Part shown: positions 22,360 to 33,100 of the stretch, one piece after another
Position numbering within the stretch: the first letter of the stretch is position 1
Layout: each line of letters starts with the position of its first letter
DNA from: Branchiostoma floridae
Lineage: Eukaryota; Chordata; Leptocardii; Amphioxiformes; Branchiostomatidae
DNA length: 64,000 nt
Assembly: GCF_000003815.2 (NCBI RefSeq)
Contig: NC_049980.1
Coordinates: 20,651,239-20,715,238, forward strand
Reading direction: 5' to 3'
The notes under the pieces: generated by a model
What the model was told of the DNA's origin: nothing
Databases searched by the model: none
The model's input: only the letters and a program-made list of their open reading frames with translations
Program-made: the position numbers and the translations under genes

Positions 22360-25300
22360 ATGGTAAGTTTTATCAGTCTAAGGTGAAGTATATACACCAT
22401 ACATCATGTTTGTGCTGTAGAAGCTAGTGTAGTTTTATTACAATGTGTTTTTGAGTGTTGTCACGAACGTGCACATGTGCGCACATGTGGGGAGGGGGGC
22501 AGCGCAGTGACGCTTGCGTGGCTTAGCGAAAGTCAGTTTTGGAAAGTTCTTCGTTTCAAATTTTCTTGGCCAAGCAAATTCTAGAAACCTATGTAAGGAT
22601 TTTTACACCACCATAGGATTAGGTACTGGATCGGAGACTGGTGTGCCGGGTGCATCTAAGTGCATCTATATTTTAAAGGGACCCTATTCTCCAAGCAGAT
22701 GTTGGGGTAGAAGATCGTAATGTTTTTAGGCTGCCGGGGTACACACACACTAACACTTCCAAGCGTGCTTCGCAGCCAGAAAATATTACGATCTTCCATC
22801 TAAACTTTGTCTCGTTGTTCGCGGATGATACAAAAATCTATGCTGCTACCCAAAAATGCGAACAAAGTGCGCATACATCTTGCCTGCAGGCAGACTTGAA
22901 CAGCCTACAAGAGTGGTCCGTAAAGATGCAGATGCGATTTCATCCCGACAAATGCAAGGTTATGCATCTAGGGAAGGCCAATCCCCAGCACAAGTACACA
23001 ATGAACAAAGTAGATGGAACTAAGCACATGCTGGAGAGTACAGACGAAGAAAAGGACTTGGGGGTCACTATTGACAAAAATCTGAAGTTCAGCAACATGT
23101 GCAAGTGCAAGCGAACAAGGCGAACAGAGTTCTTGGTCTGATCAAGCACAACCTTTGCACATATTGAAAGAGAATCCTTTTTACTTCTGTACAAGAGCCT
23201 AGTGCGACCGCACCTAGAATATGCAACAACAATATGGTCCCCCAAGACCAAGAGAGACAGAGACACAGTGGAAAGAGTGCAAAGACGAGCCACAAAACTG
23301 GTGAAAAGTATATCCCATCTCACGTATCCAGAAAGGCTAAAAGCGCTGGAGTTACCCACATTACACTTCAGAAGACAGAGATCTGACATAATCCAGCTGT
23401 TTAAGATTACACACGGGCTTGACACAGTTAGAGTGAATAACCACTGCAACCTATGCGGGAGAGCCATGTTTACACCAAGCTTGGCATCAAACACACGAGG
23501 GCACCAGTATAAGTATCAAATCCAAAAAGCTACGGGCCCGAGGGCACACTTCTTTCCCACACGAGTTACCCCAGCATGGAATAAACTCTCACAGAGCACA
23601 GTGAATAGCAAGTCAGTGAAAGAGTTCAAGACAAGACTGGGGCAGGAATGGGGACTGCACCCAGACAGACATGAGTACCACTTCTCTTACTGACGCTACC
23701 ACCGCCACAACTAGGACAGCCCTATTACCCGCAAGGGTATCGACTGGCTGTGGTTCAAGGTAAAGATTCAAGGTAAAGATCCCAATATCTGCTTGGAGAT
23801 TACAAAAAGTCGAATCCACATTGCAAAATGTGAAATATGTTTTTTGTCATGAAGTCCCTATAAGTGAGTATAACCAACTAAAATTAAATTGGTAACAATA
23901 GGGTCTTCATGACCAAAAATGACATATTTCGTTATGGCCATGTGTCTGTGTTTATAAACATTGTCTTGTATTCCTGCCCTGAACAGCCTCAGAACGAGCA
24001 TATAGAACTGCACAGGAAGAGACATGGGTACCGACTGGATTACCATGAAAGAAAGTAAGTCACATCAAAGTTTTACTGATCATGTATTGGAAACTGTCTT
24101 GTAATTGAACTTTTAAGGTAGTTTGCTACACTGGACTCTAGGCTACCTGTACAGCATCATATTTATCCTGCAGAAACTCAGAAAGTGTTACCTGTTCTTG
24201 TCAGATGAATAACATATGTTCAAATGTGTCATTGTAGTAATTGTACATTACTATAAAGGTCATTCATTGTACTTGGATATGTATTTTGTCAATGGCCATT
24301 AGCCAATGTAACATACTATAACATTGACTGTTACTTAGTTTAAGTTACTATTTACTAATGATTTAGACATTGCTTGCATTGATTGATGATTCCAATATTT
24401 TTTTGCAGACGCAAAAAAGAAGCTCGGAGGCCTCATGAGATGGCAGAGAAGGCCAAGAAACTCAAAGGACTCAAGTAAGGAAAAACACTTGACTTGTGTA
24501 GTTTTATAATTATGATTTTATGATATGTTCTTACTTGGCTTTAAGTTTTCATGTTTGCATTATTATACTGTTCAACTTTTGACAACAGGAATCATATTCT
24601 CCCATACTATATTACTGTATTAGAATGGTCAATAACAGATGTAGCCTTGAATATATTGTACATATACTTAAGTGTTTACTATTATTATCATTATTGGTAT
24701 GACTTGTTTCATGGGTTTCTAAGGAATAGATTAAGTGATGATTACATTTCCCCAGGGCAAAACTGTACAACAAGAAGAGACATGCTGAGAAGGTACAGAT
24801 GAAGAAAACGTAAGTTGCTTCTATTTGAGCTAACAGATTGGGGAAATTAATTGGAGAAACATAGTTAAAAGTATATTCAATAAGTACGGAAGCTTCACAT
24901 TTCTCTAGTCTCTAGGATTTCTCGTACAGACTCTTGGCATCTTCATTAGTCTTTTGAGGCAAGAGAGTAACCTATGCCACAGCTGGTTATTGAACTTAAC
25001 TATTGAGAAAAGGTCACTGACACATTAAAAAATGGATGCAAAAAGTCTTAAAGTCTTGTGTTTGCCAATTACACTAAATCTATCATCATTAGCAAGCGTT
25101 AGTATTCTCTGTAACATTTGCTAAAAGTATGTCCCTTTGGGAAAATTACTTAAAGCAGGTACATAATTGCCTTTCAGGTTGAAGATGCATGAAGAGAGGA
25201 AGACAAAAGAGCGTAAGGATGACAAGGTTCCCCAGGGAGCTGTCCCTGCATACCTGCTGGACCGGGAGGGTCAGTCTCGTGCCAAGGTTCTCTCCAACAT

Positions 25301-27335
25301 GATCAAGCAGAAGAGGAAAGAAAAAGCGGTGAGTTTCTGTACCAGCAATAGTACTGTCTCACGCAGTTTTGGAAATGTTTTCTACTTAAATGATACAAGT
25401 AGAATGAACTATGAACTGCAGCAATGTGACTTCACAAATGTACCACATAGGTACAAAGACATTTTGTTTACTCCCATATTTTTCTATCTTATAGGCTGTT
25501 GTGTGGTTTTTGCTTGCATTGTTATGACATGTACTAATAGTTCCCCTGTCCATCTTTGATTGCAGGGAAAGTGGGAGGTGCCTCTGCCCAAGGTACGAGC
25601 CCAGTCAGAAGCAGAGGTCTTCAGGGTCGTCAAAACAGGCAAATCTAAAAGTGAGTTTTTTTCTACCAGGCAATCTAGGGGAAAATAAAACCTTTATATC
25701 AGTCCATCATGTATTCTAATAGACTTACAGCAGTAGCCTAGGATAGATTGCTCACTTAGCATGCAACTTGCCCTCTGCTGTAATATTATCAGTGCTTACA
25801 GTTGTGTACCCAAAGGAAACAGAGATGGGCACCGCCCTGTACACCATGTGGTGTGGGAAGGATTTTACTGTATTCCAATGGCAAGGGAACCTCGTTATCA
25901 AACTATTTTTGTTCTGAAATATCAAGGGCAAATGACAAGTACAATAGAACTGTATACAGTCATACTTTTTGTATGAGAAGTTCCAACTACATGAGGAAAC
26001 TGCCCAGCAATGTCACCAAATGAATACTTTATTTGCAGAAAAAGCCTGGAAACGTATGGTCACCAAGGTAACATACGTGGGAGAGGGATTTACCAGAAAA
26101 CCTCCTAAGTACGAGAGATTCATTAGACCAATGGTGAGTTACAACCTACTGTTATAATGTACATGCAGCAATTCTTACATTGCAGAAGTAGAGCAAGCAA
26201 CTATGCGTGAAATGTGTGTAAAGCCCTTATTCAATAAATCTCCTGTTTGATGTTCATACAAAACAAATATTTTCATGTAAGAAACCATTTTGTGCTTTGG
26301 GTGTTTTGGGAAAAACTGTTTTTGTAAAGGTTTGTTTGGGGACAAAATCCAGTCAGTGTCTGGCCGTTTCCCAAATCATATCCAGTTGCTTGAGTAGCTA
26401 CTTTTTTGCATATCTAGTGTAAGAAGTTATCAATGAAATTCAGTACAAATTGTGTTGTAAAAGCTTCACAGTTCCAGTAACCGTACCTGAGTTTGCTGAT
26501 TGCCAGAAGGTCACCAATTCTCATGCTCATTTTCCCTTTAGAGCTCACATCCTCCTCTTGCAACTTATTATCCTGCTGTGTAATGCCAGCTGTTCAATTG
26601 ATATCATTATTCTGTATACTAGTATTATTGTGTTACTGTATAAATCATTATTGTCATGACTTCTTTAGGGCTTGAGATTTAAGAAGGCACATGTAACACA
26701 TCCTGAGCTGAAGGCCACCTTCTGTCTCCCCATCATCGGTGTGAAGAAGAACCCAACCTCTCCCCTCTACACCTCCCTGGGAGTCATCACTAAAGGCACA
26801 GTCATAGAAGTTAATGTGTCCGAATTGGGCCTGGTCACACAAGGAGGAAAAGTCATCTGGGGTCAGTCTTGTCAAGTTTTCTTCAACAGTCCTTTCTGGA
26901 AATGTCATGTTGATTTGATGAATAATAAAACATAACCTTAGCCATTCTGGCAAACGTAAAGATTGATTGAAAGATGTGCCAAGATTAAACTGAAGCTTGT
27001 CCTGACAGGCCTAGCACATTATCACATCTCACCCCTTAATGTAAAAGTTAAACCTATCCTGTTTATCTTTGAAATCAAGGCTAAAACAATAGAAGCAACA
27101 TGTTGCAATTGCTGGTACCTCTCTCTAGGTTTGAGGTGTAGAAGTGACTGCAAAAGTTGCATACAGATGTTGTTGATGTAAGATTTTCCATACACAGATA
27201 AGGTAATGCTTTTTTGCATGTGGTGGTTATGTGTTGTTGTGTCATGTTCCTTTCTTTCACTCCACAGGTAAATATGCTCAGGTTACCAACAACCCAGAAA
27301 ATGATGGCTGCATCAATGCTGTGCTGTTGGTATGA
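22360..27335 (+). CDS. NSA2: Ribosome biogenesis protein NSA2
   Basis: Nine exons: 22360-22362 (ATG only), 23987-24054, 24409-24474, 24756-24809, 25178-25328, 25566-25650, 26039-26133, 26669-26861 and 27268-27335. They code for 260 residues, the same length as human NSA2. All junctions have GT-AG ends and join in frame. The N-terminal half is very basic ([33 protein letters not shown]). The C-terminal half is the S8e-like fold ([36 protein letters not shown]) and ends [14 protein letters not shown]2 is a nucleolar assembly factor of the pre-60S particle, needed for 27S/ITS2 rRNA processing. The first coding exon ends directly after the ATG in a ccaccATG|gtaagt context, so the splice supplies codon 2. 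Intron 1 carries a LINE fragment. Confidence 0.98.
22800..23790 (+). mobile_element. Dead non-LTR retrotransposon (L2/CR1-like ORF2 3' end)
   Basis: From about 22815 the plus strand encodes reverse-transcriptase text: the FADDTKIY box, then KCKVMHLG, and [10 protein letters not shown] frameshift near 23130 is followed by the downstream ORF2 segment [14 protein letters not shown] ... VQRRATKL ... [12 protein letters not shown]. The sequence ends with a short repeated tail (ttcaaggtaaag twice, about 23755-23780), as in L2/CR1 elements. It is 5'-truncated and frameshifted, hence inactive. It sits in NSA2 intron 1 in the gene's own orientation. Confidence 0.9.
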
Positions 27336-28524
27336 GAAGTGCTTGTTGTGGGATATGCAGAGGAAAACAACAACTACAGAAGGATATGTACTTGTAAATG
27401 ATGTTCCTGTAGTTCTGACAAAATGCGTTGTGACCATCCCTGGGCTTCTCCTCAGAAAAATAGAGGAAGTTTGTGCTCATGAGGAGGAGCTGAGGTCATA
27501 ACCATGTGTTTCAACGCCATTATTCTATCCTTTACAGTATTTCTAGATCACTCACCAACATCCTTTGTCTGATGTTGTTTACAAAAGTTATTTACGGGGA
27601 TAACATACATATACAACATGTAATTGTTTTCACTGAAAGTGATGTCTGAAGTTATTTTGAAGGCTATAGTGTGCAAACTATTGAGTATCTGTAAGACACC
27701 TTCAGCCACCAGTATGTTTAACTGAAGAGTATGAAGAGGAGGGGTGCTTCTACCAGCCTCTAGATATTGTAAATAAAGGATATATCAGACTTCATTGTTC
27801 TGTGTTGTGTTGTTACATGCACAAGAACTAATTACAGTCAAACCTGCCAAAGTGACTACCTTTATGTAAGGTCCACCTGGGCAGTGTGGATAATTTTCCC
27901 ATTAACACAAGCATTATGAATCCTGTCTATTATAGTGACTAACTGTCTACATACATGTCAATCAAATTGTCTTGGTCCCCTGAATGAGGTGATGCTATGC
28001 CATGGTCATCTGATATGACAAACTACAGTTCCATAATAATATGTACACCAACAATTGTAGCATTCCAAGAACCATTCAAGTACCATGATTATTACTTAGC
28101 TTGGTTGGGCTAAAGTGTACAATAAAGGTCTTCAATCAATCATAATATTTATGTCTAGAAGTATCTATCAGTTCCCAAGTTACCTATGTCCGTGTAAGAA
28201 GTTCTCTAGACCATGACAGAGATTTGGTGAGTTTGGTTTTAATTTTGGAGTGCAAAGTGATCCTCAGGAAGCTACAGCACTCTCATATTGTAGGAGCATA
28301 AGACTTTAATTGATTATTGATAAAGGCAGTTTAATCCATAAGATAATATGATTACACAATGCAACAGCATATTCAGTGGGCATTTACTGTTGATATTTAG
28401 ACGACTGTATTCAGAAAATACTGATTGTTGTTAATCACTGTTCCCTTCTGCACAAATGGTATCAGTGTGATTTTATGTACTGCAAGGAAATATAAGCAAA
28501 AACAATTCTGCAAAGTACATAGTT
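27336..28524. other. NSA2 3' UTR and intergenic spacer
   Basis: The first 440 bases are NSA2 3' UTR. The rest is AT-rich spacer with no recognisable gene, up to the putative minus-strand poly(A) signal of the Tudor gene. Confidence 0.55.
27772..27777 (+). terminator. NSA2 poly(A) signal
   Basis: AATAAA about 440 bases after the NSA2 stop, followed at about 27793 by a GT-rich element (ttctgtgttgtgttgtt) suited to a downstream cleavage element. Confidence 0.8.
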
Positions 28525-28530
28525 TTTATT
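28525..28530 (-). terminator. Candidate poly(A) signal of the Tudor gene
   Basis: TTTATT (AATAAA on the minus strand) is the only such hexamer I found between the Tudor-gene stop (30130) and this point. It implies a 1.6-kb 3' UTR or an alternative last exon. Confidence 0.35.
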
Positions 28531-28603
28531 GACAACCTGATCTATCCTCGTCATATGTACCTTGACAATCTTTTTGTGCAACAAAATAATCCAAACAGTC
28601 AAC

Positions 28604-28747
28604 TCAAACATACAAAAATAGTTGGTTGTAACACAAACAAACTAATACCATTGTCACAATCTCTGCAAAAATAGAGAAATCTTTAGGACTCCCAGCCATC
28701 TTGAGGATGACTGACCCATCATTTGGGGCATGTGACTCAAAGTAAGC
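28604..28747 (-). CDS. Possible alternative terminal exon of the Tudor gene
   Basis: After an acceptor-like tatggtacag the minus strand reads AYFESHAPNDGSVILKMAG... in frame for 47 residues to a TGA. It would splice in phase 0 to the zinc-knuckle exon ending at 30554, in place of the exon at 30130-30168. A poly(A) signal follows at 28525. I do not recognise the peptide. Its hydrophobic end may simply be chance, so this is only a candidate. Confidence 0.22.
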   Translation of the reverse strand, partial: AYFESHAPNDGSVILKMAGSPKDFSIFAEIVTMVLVCLCYNQLFLYV

Positions 28748-30129
28748 CTGTACCATAATAGGAACCGTATACAAGTAACAAAAAAAAGTTAACTTACTGT
28801 TCATCATGCCTAGATATGGATAATAATTTGGAACAAATTTACCATGCCTCTATACTGCATTTGAAGTCATCAAGCTGCATTAACAAATTTACAATGTAGC
28901 TTCTCAATTTACCATATCTGACTCTCCAACAATATGCCATCTATGAGAAAAATAGCACTGAGTATGTCTTGATTTGGTCTTTACTGACATAGTATGCCAA
29001 GACTTCTCATACCGGATCTTTTATGGAAACAAACACTGTATATCGTTCAGTCATAGCAAGTGTCATATTGTCTTTCAACAAAGCTGATTCTGGTACAAGA
29101 GTAAGATAATAGCAAAGAAAACAACTACTGTCAACAGAAGTACCCATGTACAACATGCACAAACCTTGTAGTCTTTGGATTGAGACACCAATTCAATTCC
29201 TTATTTATAAAACAAATGTGTTATTTCTTTTTGTCAAAACAAAATGGAAATATGGCACCCTTGGAAGTTTGAATGAATTTAAACTCATCATTTGATGTCT
29301 TATCTGTTTACTCAAATGAACAAAACAATTATGCAATACTGCTTGATTTCCCCATCAACTTGGCTTTGCTGATCATGATGCTTACAATATGGCTCACGGG
29401 AGATAACAAGCTCTTCCCACAAATCAAACTTAGGAACTGTATTCTTACTACATGTGTACATTGTAGTAGGACTATATAGTATATAAACATTGTTCTGGTA
29501 TAATATATTCTAGACTCTCCTTGATTTACAGCTATTGAACATTCAACAAGAACTATGTTAAACATAACATAACTTTATCTTCAGAAAGATAACAGAAAGC
29601 ATCTGAGGTATGTACTGTAGTCACAGGGTTCTTTCCTTCTTAAAATCTTTGCTATTGTGACGTCTGAAACAAAAACAGAAACTAAACCTTTGCAACTGTT
29701 ATAATGTAACATTCACAGGAAGAAAATCATAAGAATATGGCGATTAAGTTATGCAACTAACCAGTTTGACCAGACTGTGACACTGTGGTTTATCACTTTG
29801 TTTGCAAGTTTCCTGAGATCACTGCTGGTTTTGTTAGTGTTGCAACACATTGTGATCTTTAAAATAAAATGTCTGTTAGAATATGGTTTTCCCTTGACTG
29901 TAGATGATTAGTGATATGAAGGCTGATTGAAACATAGACCTTTCATCTTGTTAGAAAAAATATTACTGAATGGTCAACCCTTATCTCATTTGAAATGTGA
30001 CATTATTAGTAAAATAACAAAATGAGCAGGATCTCTTTTCTCCTTTAAGTTTGATAGTTACAATCTGAAAAAATAAACTCTACTACCACTACAATGAACA
30101 GTAGCAGGCTGCCAGCTCAGCGATGGTTA

Positions 30130-33100
30130 CTACCACTGGTTGCTTTTTCGACCATTCTTTCTACCATTCTGAAAAACAAAAAGGCAAATTCAATTCCATA
30201 GGTCAACAGGAGTCAAGTGTGGATCTGTATGTATTTGTAAAAACAACAACACGAGAGTGATGAAGGGTACACATTGTTATAGATATATTCTGACAGGATG
30301 CTGTAATCCAAGAAATAGAAATAGCCTTGAATTACAGTAATGTATTAATAAAATAGAGGAGTTGCCATAGAATACAAAAGACCAATGGGTCAGTCTACAT
30401 TGCTCTATATACAAATGAAGTAAAACCAGCCGTAACAGGTTATCCCCAACTCATCCGGGAAAATGCTGGCCAAATGCAGAATGCCCTGGCTGAAATGCAA
30501 ACCACAATGCAGAGTAGCCTACATTTACATGTAAAAGAAAGATGATTACTCACCTTCTGTACACTTCTGCCATTAACGCCGGGGCAGTCAGACCTTATGT
30601 GTCCCTTCTTCCCACAGCGGAAGCATCCCTCTCTGTTGTTATTTGGTCCACTGCGCCTGGGATGTGCACCGGTACCGTTCCTGCCGGGTGGTCGGGGTTC
30701 CACAGCAGGCTGCCTCCTTGTGTCAGCTGACTGCATCCTGAAACAGCACATACCTACAACATCATTGAGGATCATACTGCTGTTATCAACAGGCTTATCT
30801 AATTGTTTTTCAAGCCAAACAAAAAAATCGTAATTTTTGGAGTTGAGCAATGGTGAAGACATGTATTTCAGGAATCATGCACAAAACTGCTGCTAGACTA
30901 CAAACAAAACATAGCACTGGAAATATTTCTAGACTTTTCACTACTTCTGATAGTGTGAAAATAAATGATATTTGGAACAGCCATATTAATACTGTACTTA
31001 ATCCTTTTTGCTAGGATTCTATTTCATTGTAGGAGTGGCAAGGACGTTTTAAGTTCCCTGTCAAATCAAAACAGTACTTTAGTGCAGGACATTTAATTAT
31101 GCAAATTTGCAGTGTCATGATTTTGAAGAGAGGTGCCGGGAAAATAAAACAAATGCAAACATTTGAAGATAAACAGTACAGTGGACAACTTACAGATAGC
31201 CCTGTGTGTTAGGAGGGCCAGGTTGAGCTGGTTCCTGCTGACTGCCCAAGTCTGCCCTCTGAGACAGTGGGTCCTCCCCCTCCACCCAGTCATCCTCATC
31301 AAACACACTGGGCACAGACTGGACCGACCGTGCTGGGGAGCTGCACCCACTCACAGACCTGCTGTCAGCTCCTGTTTCATCTACAGGCCACACATGGGGA
31401 AAAAAGAAAGAAGCCTAAAGCATACAATGAGTGAACAATGCCATGCATGTATGGTCACAGTATACGCTGTTGCGCAAGAAGAATATAATTAAATGTATTT
31501 TTTTGTGTGCAGCCAAAGGGATGAATTTTTAAGTCAAAATTTTACTTTTTATTACTGTACAGCTTCTTACACAAGATAAAGTGGAAACAGAATGGGTCTA
31601 TCAGGTAGCAAGACACCAAAAACTATGGACTGAGGCCTTTATTGTAACGTCTGGTTTGGGCCTGAACTCTTTAGATTTTCATATCCTGTATATTTATAGG
31701 TTTGTGTGTGCGTGCGTGCATGCATTTCCCTTACCAGTTGCTGTTGTGATGCCACTTCCGTCACTTGTCCCTTCAGCCAAATGCTTATCATCAGGCTCCT
31801 GTATGAAAATTTGTAGTGTGGAAGGTAACAGAGACTTTCACGGCACAAAGAGCAAACGATAAGCAGCTGGCAATCTTCCATAAAAAAGACCGATGCAGTT
31901 ATTGATAAGTTCAATCAAGCACGTTGGTTGTTTATTGACATGTTCACTCATCCAGGTTGGTTTAAGGTTGTACCTCCTGCTGTGTCTTGTCTGTCTTGCC
32001 GTCAGTCCAGTCATCAATGGCATCATCCCAGTCTTCTGATGACCCTGATGTCATAGCCTTGTTCTCAGCTATCATCTAGCAAGTAACAAACCACATACAT
32101 GTACATTGTACAATCTGTACTACAATTTGCAGAATGTGTGCACTACTTATCAATACTTATGCCTGCACTCAATATTGCTGCAGGCATAAGTATTGATAAG
32201 TAGTGCACACATTCCAGTACAAGCGTGTAAAAGCATTGCAGTTGAACCAGTACTAGTAACCATGACAAAAGGATCACTGGTCCATTGTGACCATTTTTGG
32301 TGGTCCCCATTGATCAAAGCATTATGTTTCAAGAATGCTGTCAACATTCCACTCAATTTGTTTTTATTTCCTTCAAGTCCCTTGAGTGCTCACTACATAC
32401 AGGTTTGGCTGTAAACTAAAACTCGAACCATTTTCAGGTGTACAGTTCTATCTTCTGTAATCTGTCCCAGAAAATGACACAACCAGACCTGTGAACCTTC
32501 ACCCACAGTTGATAGATCCCTGGGGCAGGGGGTTCCCAAAGGGCACGTTTGTTGCCTTTCCTTTTCAGGGAGCTGCAGTTGCTTGTGTTGCTGACTCTTG
32601 GTCGGATTCTGCTGTTGTCTCTGTTGCCAGCCGTGTCTCAGGTGAGGTGGGATGTACTGTTTCTGTGCAGGCCTTCGCTCCATGTGCTGCTGGTCACTCC
32701 TACTTGGCTTCTCTTGGCGAGGATAAGGATGGGGTCGTTGCTCTTTATGTGCCTGTGGAACTAGATGCTCTCTTGTTCCCTGCTCCCTCTGGTTCCAAAA
32801 GGGGACTTCATGTACTTGAAAAGTTAGAGGATGTGGGCCAAGCAAACCCATCAGATGCCTTGGACACCATGCCTGATCCCCAGAAGCTCGTCTTTGCTGC
32901 CCAGGGAAAGCGCTTTCCAGATATCCCTGTGGTCCTGGAGGTGCTGACTTGGACCTCATCTTGGGAGATCATAGAATGTGATTCAGGTTTTCTTTCATTA
33001 GTCACTATATGTATGTTACAAGAATGGAACAATTGGTCTGTCATGAAGCATGCAATCGTTTGGAAAATGTAATGTACTACCTATTTTGGAAAATACATTA

